From: Bolinopsis microptera
Taxonomy: Eukaryota > Ctenophora > Tentaculata > Lobata > Bolinopsidae
DNA: 64,000 nt
Reading direction: 5' to 3'
Assembly: GCF_026151205.1 (NCBI RefSeq)
Contig: NC_087079.1
Span: 14,818,445 to 14,882,444, forward strand
The translations under genes and the position numbers were made by a program. Below are positions 57,901 to 62,277 of this stretch, piece by piece (within the stretch, counting starts at the first letter, position 1; the number at the start of each line of letters is the position of its first letter). Under the pieces are notes generated by a model that worked only from the letters and a program-made list of their open reading frames with translations, had not been told where the DNA came from and made no database searches.

Positions 57901-59451
57901 TGATTATCGTAGATGGGATTATTGTTTGTAAAAGGTGGGTTGATATATTTCTTATCATCCATCTGCTTGCAGTTATGAACTGAAACTCACGTAGTCTGAA
58001 CCATTACGGACTATATCTCCAATTGTACATTAATAATCGCACAATTTTCAGTCGCAGCGTTTTAACCCCACGGCGTCTTGTGTGTACTGGAACGTTTCTA
58101 CAAGCTGGTGGTCAAACAAAGGAGTGAAGACTAAGCTGGACTTGAAGAATAACAGGGTCACCTGTGAGGCAAACCACCTCACCAACTTCGCTGTTCTCAT
58201 GGTGGGTTACTGTGGGTTACTGTGGGTTACTACCATGGTTACTACCATGGTTACTAACATGGTTACTAAACTCTCATATAATTACTTCCTTCTACCACCA
58301 GCTCCACAGTCTCTTTAATTGGTTACAAAAACCAGATTACCAACTTTGGATTATCTCCTTAATATGATCCACCACTAACTCCTTAATATAATATCACATT
58401 AATAATCTCCTTAACAACCTCCCTAACTGCCCCTCAGAATAACTCCTTAATATAATATCTCATTAATAATCTCCTTAACAACCTCCCTAACTGCCCCTCA
58501 GAATAACTCCTTAATATAATATCTCATTAATAATCTCCTTAACACCCTCCCTAACTGCCCCTCAGAATAACTCCTTAATACAATATCTCATTAATAATCT
58601 CCTTAACAACCTCCCTAACTACCCCTCAGAATAACTCCTTAATATAATATCTCATTAATAATCTCCTTAACAACCTCCCTAACTGCCCCTCAGAATAACT
58701 CCTTAATATAATATCTCATTAATAATCTCCTTAATAACCTCCCTACCTGCCCCTCAGAATGTAGGTAACGTGGAGATAATAGGAGTGCACATAACAGCTC
58801 TACAGACCATTACCCTAGTGGGAGGTGTTGTCTCCATCGTCTGTCTCTTCCTTACTGTTGTCGGACTCGCCAAGTTCAAGTACCTTCAAACTTTTTTATA
58901 GTCTTTACCCCATTTATTTCATTAGAAACATTGCATTATATCAAGCGTAGAAACTAAATCTGATAATTACACTAAAATGTACCTACAAAAGGAAAAGTTG
59001 ACAAACCTGAATTTAACCTGAATGAAATTTACGAACTAAACCTGCGCAGGTCACTAAGGAAGACCCCAACAAACCAGATCCACATCTCCCTGAGTTTCAC
59101 TCTAATGATGGGACTAATCTTCCTCCTTGTGGGACTCGACAACTGGACTGAAAACGCGGTTTGTTAAAATTATGTAGTTCTATTCTGCGAAAAAATACCG
59201 ATATGATAATATATTGGTCTATAATCCGGATAATCTTTTGTACGTTCTCTCAGACAACTCAAAAACTTAATTTATCAATCCTCCACCCCTACAGGCAATC
59301 TGTACGATGTTTGCGGTTCTGATTCATTACTTCTACTTATCTGCCATATCGTGGATGATGGTAGAGGGTGTGAACCTCTACATTGCCTTCATCCAGGTCT
59401 TCACGGGGGGACAGACTCACTTCTACAAAAAGTGTGCCCTCTTCGCCTTCG
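18920..59451 (+). CDS. Giant multi-domain adhesion GPCR (about 35 exons, 3' end not found)
   Basis: I assembled the exons by splice site and phase: 19602-19745, 20939-21101, 21265-21373, 22771-22929, 26368-26510, 26686-26851, 27129-27315, 40086-40261, 40454-40575, 40778-40904, 41259-41396, 41555-41731, 42136-42222, 47249-47399, 48585-48666, 49209-49314, 49504-49635, 49751-49861, 52884-52997, 53173-53300, 53719-53881, 54166-54477, 54647-54947, 55080-55186, 55297-55417, 55736-55859, 56307-56430, 56576-56708, 56938-57139, 57344-57457, 57724-57867, 58052-58201, 58758-58879, 59050-59158 and 59295-59451. Every junction from 19745 on keeps phase. The product is a cell-surface receptor with a long adhesive ectodomain, GAIN/GPS autoproteolysis site and a family B2-type 7TM. 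Adhesion GPCRs are known to signal through a tethered agonist after the GPS. The ligand is unknown. TM4-TM7 are absent before 63.2 kb, and the signal-peptide exon is uncertain. Three antisense genes lie in its introns. Confidence 0.85.
19602..21373 (+). CDS. Adhesion GPCR: unassigned N-terminal region (three exons)
   Basis: Exons 19602-19745, 20939-21101 and 21265-21373 encode about 138 residues. They are polar with several cysteines (KICSVTLKLNP, RFPCSDEKTV, LICVREEKC, PPCMIRKRR, NPCGSGRVLLGSVC). The segment DNFDI|KFSREELKSAV crosses a phase-0 junction. I recognise no domain. A 12-bp minisatellite sits just upstream of the second of these exons. Confidence 0.65.
20782..20897. repeat. 12-bp tandem repeat AGCGTCCCCTAT just before an exon
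   Basis: About nine copies of AGCGTCCCCTAT or the variant AGCGTCTCTTAC lie in the intron, ending about 40 bases before the acceptor at 20938. The unit length is a multiple of three, which gives a spurious Arg/Gly/Tyr-rich ORF on the minus strand. Confidence 0.85.
22771..22929 (+). CDS. Adhesion GPCR: GCC2/GCC3 (ephrin-receptor-like) Cys-rich domain
   Basis: One exon encodes about 53 residues with the pattern CxPGTYTTQWNTCDACPVGT, YSDSTGVKECSPCPEHQTT and TGATGMEQC. This is the GCC2_GCC3 / ephrin-receptor-like EGF-type motif (C..G.Y...GA..C..CP..T). It is bounded by TTTCAG and GTAGGA, phase 1 at both ends, which is typical of shufflable modules. Confidence 0.85.
23641..24474. mobile_element. 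Inverted-repeat element, about 0.83 kb
   Basis: Ends of roughly 28 bp are imperfect inverse complements. The left end at 23641 reads CTACCTTAATTCCCAAAAAT and the right end inverted reads ATACCTTAGTTCCCAAAAAT. Internal segments near both ends are rich in GCCCAAATTTTTTG-type sequence. There is no transposase-like ORF, so this is a probable non-autonomous element. Confidence 0.5.
25229..25378. repeat. Two-copy direct repeat, about 75 bp
   Basis: Two adjacent copies share CTAGTCTATGGA and AATTGTCACGTTGAGGAGTA followed by TTTAGGAACAATTT. They differ at several positions and are intronic. Confidence 0.75.
26368..26510 (+). CDS. Adhesion GPCR: Sushi/CCP-like exon
   Basis: This exon is 143 bases, starting after TTCCTCAG and ending at a strong GTAAGT donor. 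The phase fits both neighbours exactly (1 in, 0 out), which is the main support. It encodes KCWVDKK, then SPNVVVSGAIVTLHCGRHW and FDHSGTVTKT, resembling the Sushi core (G..V..GA.VTY.C..G......S.T.TC). The fourth cysteine may come from the next exon (AKC). Divergent. Confidence 0.6.
26686..26851 (+). CDS. Adhesion GPCR: LDL-receptor class A repeat 1
   Basis: The exon encodes a cysteine-rich segment ending with the LDLa signature: CQCVDINARCDGVEHC followed by ADNSDEAAC, including the acidic D..SDE calcium-cage residues. The upstream half (CGEPLPTCSVRSCPDPC) has extra cysteines beyond a single LDLa, so it may include a linker or be shared with the Sushi-like exon. Acceptor CCCAG, donor GTTATT. 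Confidence 0.85.
27129..27315 (+). CDS. Adhesion GPCR: pentraxin/LamG-like domain 1, first exon
   Basis: About 62 residues matching the start of a pentraxin fold: SSLQLSRDGLTYVSVPRTW, then TSDIAVCLWARLKL and LVSFEL. In pentraxins this corresponds to (L.F....YV.V.....FT.C.W.R). The exon ends in a GTGAGA donor with two bases of a codon, completed 12.8 kb away at 40086. Confidence 0.85.
27878..28840 (-). CDS. Intronless divergent class A-like 7TM receptor
   Basis: A 320-residue single-exon ORF with seven hydrophobic segments, probably an orphan G-protein-coupled receptor of the plasma membrane. TM1 carries IGDSIVL in place of the usual GN..V. TM2 has IAVSDLISC (the conserved L..D context). The TM3 end reads TSKLLMLKYP, so the DRY arginine is not in its usual context. 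TM6 has ISVTPISS (CWLP weakened to SVTP) and TM7 has NIYVYY instead of NPxxY. No extracellular TM3 cysteine is apparent. A basic C-tail (RRPPLRHH) follows. The length is typical for the family, and the start ATG at 28840 precedes a short Ser/Thr-rich N-terminus. It lies antisense in an intron of the adhesion GPCR. Ligand unknown. Confidence 0.85.
   Translation of the reverse strand: MPSITTSDVPRTTSYLVSFMTEDVKIRYLLVAYFLFVLISSLIGDSIVLAASLQPNGIRLNKFIVTIMQHIAVSDLISCFSFVLPNAASLIANRWVLEDPLMDIQRYVDEVIFGANTILIALLSTSKLLMLKYPAHIPRWTIKSAHITCALIWLFANISPATFRILVMTVGYEVIMQGTLWPVNYLAYFLNGITLFLPVIIMIITTSLILCYLGKARRVAQRSGGRTRLRGVATVVITAIIYVISVTPISSISLYLYIDKTADLSLLWGFATPFTALNIMSNIYVYYLTIPSLREFIRVKILRRPPLRHHSLVSKSYSRS
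31787..32483. mobile_element. Inverted-repeat element rich in TTCGAC motifs
   Basis: Left sequence from 31787 (CTCAACTGATATACGTACTC, then AGTTCGACACGCACTCTAGT) is an imperfect inverse complement of the right end near 32420-32483. Between and within the arms, TAGTTCGACACGTAC-type units recur in both orientations. About 0.7 kb, no ORF, probable non-autonomous element. Confidence 0.5.
32735..33050 (+). repeat. Interspersed repeat family, copy A
   Basis: This segment is homologous, with many substitutions, to the inverse complement of about 52370-52775. Shared blocks include GCTGGCAAGCA, TACCCCCTTTACT, CAGGCATTAAG, TTCTAATTC/TTGATGT, AGATGACAGGAA and CGCCATATTCAGGTGCCTTA. This copy lacks the GC-rich hairpins of copy B. 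Confidence 0.75.
34714..34819. repeat. 23-bp tandem repeat, about 4.6 copies
   Basis: The unit TGCAAAGTGATTTATCAGAT plus ATG repeats head to tail with near-identity. It is intronic and non-coding. Confidence 0.9.
36181..39551 (-). CDS. Ionotropic glutamate receptor subunit (three exons, with a frameshift)
   Basis: Exons on the minus strand: 39551-38692, 38533-37302 and 36969-36181. The start may be the downstream ATG at 39383 (MLRQSLLMLAMQAVSMFHG, signal-peptide-like). Exon 1 is the amino-terminal (PBP1/ANF) domain. Exon 2 holds the rest of it, lobe S1 and M1. S1 includes NAARSQVIDFSSPF, whose arginine aligns with the glutamate-carboxylate-binding arginine. Exon 3 holds pore loop M2 (FVLQGTDKLP), M3 (SMYTANLTAHLT, the SYTANLAAF gate), S2 with IDESSVLEF (its Glu aligns with the ligand-binding acidic residue) and M4 (LSGLFLMLGVGIM). 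Two S2 cysteines (DDCNK, SFCKD) match the conserved disulphide. Oddity: an extra base in the CCC run at 36749-36751 (GGG on the coding strand) breaks the frame inside S2. It is either a sequence error or a real lesion. Confidence 0.9.
37271..37320 (-). repeat. 25-bp tandem duplication carrying a second splice donor
   Basis: Two 25-bp copies (37271-37295 and 37296-37320, one mismatch) span the exon 2 donor of the glutamate receptor. The upstream donor (after 37302) gives the correct protein. The duplicate donor, 25 bases further on, would shift frame and reach a stop within nine codons. A poly-C tract (about 37248-37269) follows in the intron. Confidence 0.8.
40086..40904 (+). CDS. Adhesion GPCR: pentraxin domain 1, remaining three exons
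   Basis: Exons 40086-40261, 40454-40575 and 40778-40904 continue the domain opened at 27129. Visible pentraxin features are DRKWFSMCLSVDREFLDLYL then DG, GDMVIGG, GLIKDLSVWNKPLSPEQ, and GCLIPQPDDIIVAWS, matching the W..C......YLDG, LGG, I..LNVW...L and G..W elements. The calcium-site acidic residues are only partly evident, so metal binding is not assured. Confidence 0.88.
41259..41396 (+). CDS. Adhesion GPCR: LDL-receptor class A repeat 2
   Basis: One phase 1-1 exon encodes a textbook LDLa: SCPPDMWECGSGDCIPLIER, then CDRIPDNCLDGSDETGC. All six cysteines and the D...C.DGSDE calcium-binding acidic cluster are present. Confidence 0.95.
41555..42222 (+). CDS. Adhesion GPCR: C-type-lectin-like domain 1 (two exons)
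   Basis: Exons 41555-41731 and 42136-42222 encode about 88 residues with C-type lectin features: SDLAEEACLKLGGSLALLST, then AWSSSPNG and ESSARAVLCQR. The first helix cysteine and LGG.LA pattern are clear, as is the terminal LCQ. The domain is short, and the EPN/QPD and WND carbohydrate motifs are not seen, so sugar binding is doubtful. Confidence 0.78.
42328..42427. repeat. 19-bp tandem repeat, about five copies
   Basis: The unit TAATTACTAATTAGATTAT repeats with almost no change. It contains TAAT-core homeodomain-type motifs, which may simply reflect AT richness. Confidence 0.9.
42725..45606 (-). CDS. 275-residue protein with two filamin-repeat-like segments (seven exons)
   Basis: Minus-strand exons, all phase-compatible: 45606-45562 (MAKLVYIGFPSPLTK), 45393-45211, 45039-44936, 44730-44638, 43787-43691, 43165-42998 and 42862-42725 (TAG). 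No signal peptide, so probably cytoplasmic. Residues about 16-76 (ASCISLDTNEE...GICQDISVIPEKKGKYKIEL) and the C-terminus (ACTGPDGSSVPTN, CTIVDDDTINLGFSPS, GNGTYSLNLLIADKVFPGCP) both resemble the second half of a filamin/ABP280 Ig-like repeat (GP...V.C.V.D....V.F.P...G.Y.L.......PG.P). The middle has two related exon motifs (ALNIPGLDVKPNDDGSMSF and ADIPGMNVVKNEDGTVMF) and a Thr-rich linker (SETTTTNKEE, RTTRTTTTI). The family call is tentative. The gene sits antisense within an adhesion-GPCR intron. Confidence 0.7.
43800..44543. repeat. Duplicated minisatellite block: (TGGTCACATGAC)n twice
   Basis: Two macro-copies (43800-44147, 348 bp; 44148-44543, 396 bp) share identical flanks and contain 12-bp arrays of about 20 and 24 units. 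The 48-bp length difference is exactly four units. Each array has a single variant unit (ACATTAC). Every unit carries CACATG and GTCAC. As 12 is a multiple of three with no stop, long spurious ORFs appear on both strands. It lies in an intron of the antisense gene. Confidence 0.95.
47249..49314 (+). CDS. Adhesion GPCR: C-type-lectin-like domain 2 (three exons)
   Basis: Exons 47249-47399, 48585-48666 and 49209-49314 encode about 113 residues: YRYFDTPATYDEAHDTCTGI, DGEMATITT, AAWVGGGKKAGYLTWDNGD and ETLPFVCMVET. This is the canonical lectin fold order (Y....A...C...G..LA.I, WIG......W.DG, ..FVC). No EPN/QPD calcium-sugar motif is visible, so it is probably a protein-binding CTLD. Tandem ACACGAATAT repeats (about 48935-49150) and TTATCTTTACT repeats (about 48665-48780) occupy the intron between the last two exons. 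Confidence 0.88.
48935..49150. repeat. ACACGAATAT-type tandem repeat
   Basis: Alternating CGAATATACA and CGAATATGTAAAATATA units lie in tandem for about 215 bp within an intron. They produce a Tyr/Ile-rich spurious ORF on the minus strand. Confidence 0.85.
49504..53881 (+). CDS. Adhesion GPCR: pentraxin domain 2 (five exons)
   Basis: Exons 49504-49635, 49751-49861, 52884-52997, 53173-53300 and 53719-53881 form a complete pentraxin: SMEFGNTGEP, TCASFKSAKANGTIISYATD, DNEMLVMV, LTDGIWHTVCFRYSDEEGQL, GSMILGAEQDF, YFEGSISNFNMWQALLSKEE and IVLRWGDVL. The HxC, LGxEQD and F.G.IS.FNMW signatures are much closer to classical pentraxins than in domain 1, and the EQD motif is the pentraxin calcium-site segment. 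The 3-kb intron after the second exon (49862-52883) has been invaded by repeats. Confidence 0.92.
50216..50428. repeat. 106-bp tandem duplication
   Basis: Two units (50216-50321 and 50322-50427) starting ATTCATTCACGGCTTACAAT differ at essentially one base (GTAAAAATT versus GTACAAATT), which indicates recent duplication or homogenisation. Confidence 0.95.
50599..51040 (-). pseudogene. Non-LTR retrotransposon ORF2 C-terminal fragment
   Basis: An open frame of about 147 codons reads ILLYNCNSWAAPLASLNELD, then IAHRKHLRRILNIRWPTGV, RWRMLGHILRGQEDSPAY and GRRGRPCLNLLDVIRKDL. This pattern (LLY....W, H.K.LRRIL.I.W, R.R.LGH.LR, G.R.RGRP) is typical of the region downstream of the reverse transcriptase in LINE-type polyproteins. 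The polymerase core is absent, so it is a truncated relic on the strand opposite the host gene. Confidence 0.75.
52370..52775 (-). repeat. Interspersed repeat family, copy B, with GC-rich hairpins
   Basis: Inverse-complement homologue of 32735-33050. It differs by an inserted GC-rich block (about 52591-52651) made of two perfect hairpins, a 16-bp stem at 52593-52627 and an 8-bp stem at 52632-52650, each closing as C-TTCG-G. The copy sits in the intron inside pentraxin domain 2, on the opposite strand. Confidence 0.75.
53461..54115. repeat. AAATATCTCT tandem arrays flanking one exon
   Basis: A 10-bp unit (TCTCTAAATA, variants TCCCTGGATA and TCCCTATATA) fills 53461-53711 up to the acceptor of exon 53719-53881. 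A more degraded version continues at about 53893-54115 after its donor, including two copies of ATGTGTCGTAAG that mimic the exon's own end and donor (ATGTGCCGTAAG). Confidence 0.85.
54166..54947 (+). CDS. Adhesion GPCR: unassigned region leading into TSP1
   Basis: Exons 54166-54477 and 54647-54947. The first encodes a beta-rich stretch (TITGVSFVGSFGVDEQLKLE, KLCDRSECEAVDLKLKTSG). The second encodes MNCDKSSCTLSSST, DQFYFTDTTGLVLRCTTEKC and the start of the TSP1-like domain. I do not recognise the first 140 residues. The acceptor at 54165 is the least certain in this part. Confidence 0.65.
54870..55186 (+). CDS. Adhesion GPCR: thrombospondin type 1-like domain
   Basis: Across the junction 54947/55080 the protein reads GWDDWEEAEECKGTCGDSYH, IFTRKCLAPS and YCPGSPEKRVNCQLDTC. 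This matches the TSP1 plan (W..W..C...CG......R.C.......C.G......C....C) with the first tryptophans and six cysteines. TSP1 modules commonly precede HRM and GAIN in adhesion GPCRs such as the BAI group, so the position is sensible. Confidence 0.75.
55297..55859 (+). CDS. Adhesion GPCR: hormone-receptor-like (HRM) domain
   Basis: Exons 55297-55417 and 55736-55859 encode CGPGVRDTKFRGVFKWGQTY, VDILCPAGNYN, VVKMKCSREGYYESDFVTNI and EKC. This follows the HRM pattern (C....G...W..T......CP.G......R.C...G.W......C). The second exon ends at a GTGTGT donor that runs straight into a GTGTGC microsatellite (55862-55965). Confidence 0.7.
55862..55965. repeat. (GTGTGC)n microsatellite abutting a splice donor
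   Basis: About 100 bp of GTGTGC/GTGTAT repeats begin two bases after the exon ending at 55859. The donor itself (GTGTGTATG) is part of the GT-rich array, so exact donor choice cannot be fixed by eye. The phase of the next exon supports 55859. Confidence 0.85.
56307..57867 (+). CDS. Adhesion GPCR: GAIN domain (five exons)
   Basis: Exons 56307-56430, 56576-56708, 56938-57139, 57344-57457 and 57724-57867. They encode an alpha-helical subdomain A (VLQVTTDMKTILERADDVS, NIIDAVETIASKV, ILEMIDKSADMVDLM) followed by the beta-rich subdomain B (TTGIGIYIPASI, DRVWFSVFKTDRLF, SGTIVGIGIG, VRIQFSPPS). This is the order expected for the GPCR-autoproteolysis-inducing fold next to a GPS. The acceptor at 57344 could instead be 57338, which adds Leu-Gln without changing frame. 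Confidence 0.85.
58052..58201 (+). CDS. Adhesion GPCR: GPS autoproteolysis exon
   Basis: One phase 0-0 exon encodes SCVYWNVSTSWWSNKG and then RVTCEANHLTNFAVLM. HL|T is the canonical self-cleavage triplet, with the scissile bond between 58180 and 58181; TNFAVLM is the tethered-agonist start. Typical GPS motifs have four cysteines. Here the second (WWSNKGV instead of ..GC) and the fourth (CEANH instead of C.CNH) are missing, so only the first and third remain. Confidence 0.95.
58202..58757 (+). repeat. Intron built of two minisatellites, including the splice acceptor
   Basis: The 5' part (58202-58266) is tandem GTTACT(GTGG) and GTTACTACCATG units starting at the donor itself. The 3' part is a 64-bp repeat whose end, CTGCCCCTCAG|AATAA, is nearly identical to the true acceptor context CTGCCCCTCAG|AATGT. 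Acceptor-like AGs fall at 58437, 58501, 58565, 58629 and 58693; the one at 58757 is real. Reading on from a decoy in phase 0 meets TAA, after five codons in most units. Confidence 0.92.
58758..59451 (+). CDS. Adhesion GPCR: transmembrane helices 1-3
   Basis: Exons 58758-58879 (TM1: ALQTITLVGGVVSIVCLFLT), 59050-59158 (TM2: QIHISLSFTLMMGLIFLLVG) and 59295-59451 (TM3: HYFYLSAISWMMVEGVNLYI). The N-Q-I-H-I-S-L and W-M-x-V-E-G-x-x-L-Y signatures are diagnostic of the secretin/adhesion class. The last exon ends at GTTAGT, leaving one base of a codon, so more exons must follow for a functional receptor. Confidence 0.93.
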
Positions 59452-60530
59452 GTTAGTAAAACGTTTAAAATAAACATTTTTCCGAGATGCTTTTTATTTA
59501 TAATAAAACTGGAGAGTTCGAAACTTTTATAGCTGAATATTTTATGCCTAATGGCTATCGCAGCTGTTTTTATTCCAAGTAGCTGTGTAATTTCCTAGTT
59601 CTTATATGTTTTTACTTTTTAGGTCCTTTTCCAGTTTCTGTATCCCATTATATATCACGTAATTAGCGGTATAGGTTTAGTTATTTTTTAAATATACCTG
59701 TCCCCAATCTCGTATTGGAAAATGATCCAACTAAATTCTGAGTATAAATACGGGTGATACCTGCAAGGGTATTTATTATCATATGGCTGTTTTTAGGTCC
59801 TTTTCCAGTTTTCAGAAGTTGATAAAAGTTTTCTGATTATTAAATAAGTTGCCAGGGGTACAGCTATAACTCTATATAACTATAAGTATTAAATATAAGT
59901 TGCTGCCCACGCAGCGAACACGGGCGAGTTAAGTTATAATTAAAAAGCTATAATTATCTTTTTATGCTTAAATGGTGCATCTTAACACGAGGGAACTCTA
60001 ACTTTTTGTTTAATCCTTAGTCTAAATAAATAAATAGTTTAATAAATAAAATTGTCTGCTGTGACATTAACTATAGCAGCTGCGATGCGGATAGATTTTA
60101 TAATTTTCATATTTTCATGTCTTTAACGATGCGCTATGGTTATACTTATAAATATACAGGGTGGCCCAAAAGTAACTACCCACACGCAACCCTTTAATAA
60201 CAGCTGAAGACGATTTACACAAGTATTTTGAAAGCTCCTGCTAATAAAATCTCTCGTATCACTTATATGTTTTAAATATCCCCTTCCAGCTTTAATAACT
60301 CACTTAATTCGTCTCCGAATTGCACAAAAATTTCAGAGATTATAAATATGGGTCAACTTAGATTTCCTGAAAGTTTCGTAAGCCTGAAGCCCCGCCAAAT
60401 TACAGTGGGCCGTGGGCGTGGCGTGACACTCCCTCTTTTTCACTATTGTCTTCATAAAATGAGAACGCTTTAAGCTAGGAACTCAAAATTTGTTGCACAC
60501 ATTTGTACATATTAGAGAACCTTACTTAGG

Positions 60531-60997
60531 GAGCGTTCACATATGACGTCAGCAGCCGAGGGGGGAGAAATGCTGACGGTTGCTGACTGGGGGGGGGGGG
60601 TCTGAGCCTTGCTGACTGGGGGGGGGGGGGGTCTGAGCCTTGCTGACGTCAGCAAAAAAAACGTTAATTTTGTTGGCAAAAAGTTGTTGCTTCAAATCAA
60701 TTTTATTAACAATATAACTTCGCCAACTTCGCATTTGGTAGTAGTACTTGAACTGAACTCTGTTGAACAACTGTTTAAATCAGTCACACATTAATTTTCC
60801 CTACCTCCACCCCTTCCCCCCGTCAGCATTTCTATACCCCCTTATACTTATAGCTGGCTGGCAGGATCCTGATTGTATTAAGAAGGCAAAGGGAGGGGGG
60901 TCTGGCAAATTCTGACAGTTGCTGACAGGGGTGAGCTGGAGGGGGGGGGGGGGGGGGTAATTGGCCAAAATCTTGCTGACGTCATATGTGAACGCTC
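60531..60997. mobile_element. MITE with 24-bp perfect terminal inverted repeats
   Basis: Termini 60531-60554 and 60974-60997 are exact inverse complements, starting GAGCGTTCACATATGACGTC and each containing TGACGTCA. The interior has TGCTGACGG/TGCTGACTG segments alternating with G homopolymers (about 60591, 60620, 60942). No ORF of interest and no convincing target duplication, so it is non-autonomous. Confidence 0.82.
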
Positions 60998-61020
60998 ACT
61001 GTTTTCACTCTATTAATTGG

Positions 61021-62136
61021 CCATGGAACTAGAGGGTAGGAAAGTCATATATTTGCGCCTAGGGGTAATGTAATTTAGGAATTTTGCACCCTATAAGGTT
61101 GAAACTACTAATAGAATTTGCGTACCTTATCAATCCTGGTTTAGAATGACCTTACAAATGATCCTGTGTTTAGAAACGTTGCAGACACTGAAAAAAATAA
61201 GCATTTTGGGCCTTCATGACCCTCATAGTGCCATTATAAACATGTACATTGCGGTCATTTTAAGCCCACCTTTGAGTCTTTAAAACCTTCAGAAGCTGAG
61301 ATACAAATTTCCCATATTCGCACATAATATGAAATATGGGCGTGGCTCCACAGGGTTGAAACTACTAATAGAATTTGCTTACTTTATCAATTCTGATTTA
61401 GAATGACCTAACAGAGGACCCTGTGTTTAGAAATGTTGTAGACACTGAACTGCTTACTCGATTTTTACTCAATTTCTAGTGTAGATTTTTTACTGGCGCC
61501 CAAGTGAAAATTGGTTTTTCTGAATTTTTTCCAAAAATAAGCATTTTGGGCTTTCATGACCTTCATAGTACATGTGCATTGCGGTCATTTTAAACTCAAG
61601 TTTGAGTCTCTAAGACCTTCAGAAGCTGAGATACATATTTCCCATATACACACCTGATATGAAATATGGGCATGGCTCCACAGGGTTGGGACTAGCGACA
61701 CAATATGCGGCCCTCGATTTTTTGAGTTACCAATGACCTATTTAACCCGATTCAGCAGCAAAAAACTCTGTACATCGAAGTGCACACTCAACTCGATTTT
61801 CCCTGCTACTGGAGTAATTATGATATCGATTACCACCGCAGCGACTGTATTTTTCTAATATATTTTTGACATAAATAGTACTATAAATAGTACAGACAGA
61901 TCCATCTGAAAAAAATCGATTTTCCCTGCTACTGGAGTAATTATGATATCGATTACCATCGCAGCGACTGTATTTTTCTAGAGAATAATTTTTATGCGTG
62001 AGCCCATTCACGAATTTTTTAAGCTCAATTATTTGAGTGAATCGAAAAGAGAGAGCCAAAAAAATCGGAAATATTTGTTTGAGTGTATTAATACAGTGAA
62101 AAATACGGTAAAAATTTGCCATGGAACTAGAGGGTT
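61021..62136. repeat. Tandem degenerate repeats bounded by direct repeats
   Basis: A 17-bp sequence CCATGGAACTAGAGGGT occurs at both edges (61021-61037 and 62120-62136). Inside, a unit of about 257 bp starting GGTTGAAACTACTAATAGAA recurs at 61097 and 61354, with a poorer third copy at about 61684. A 123-bp unit (CCCTGCTACTGGAGTAATTA) is duplicated at 61801 and 61924. No coding content. Confidence 0.7.
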
Positions 62137-62277
62137 AACAGTTTTCAGATAATTATATGCCATAAGACTATAATAGTATGGCTAATTACTGCTCGTACGC
62201 AAACACGGTGCAGTTAAGTTAATTATTTCCGATGCATAATTATCTTTTTATGCTAATATTTTGTTGACATAAATAGT

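Noticed and set aside
59620-59665. Possible TM4 exon after TTTTTAG (reads GPFPVSVSHYISRN then stop)
   Set aside because: The phase fits, but a stop follows after 14 codons and the hydrophobic core is missing. The same TTTTTAGGTCCTTTTCCAGTTT recurs at about 59795, so it is probably a local repeat.
60155-60200. Mariner-type transposon copy starting CAGGGTGGCCCAAAAGT
   Set aside because: Only one terminus resembles a mariner-like end. No inverted partner or transposase remnant is visible, so no element was called.
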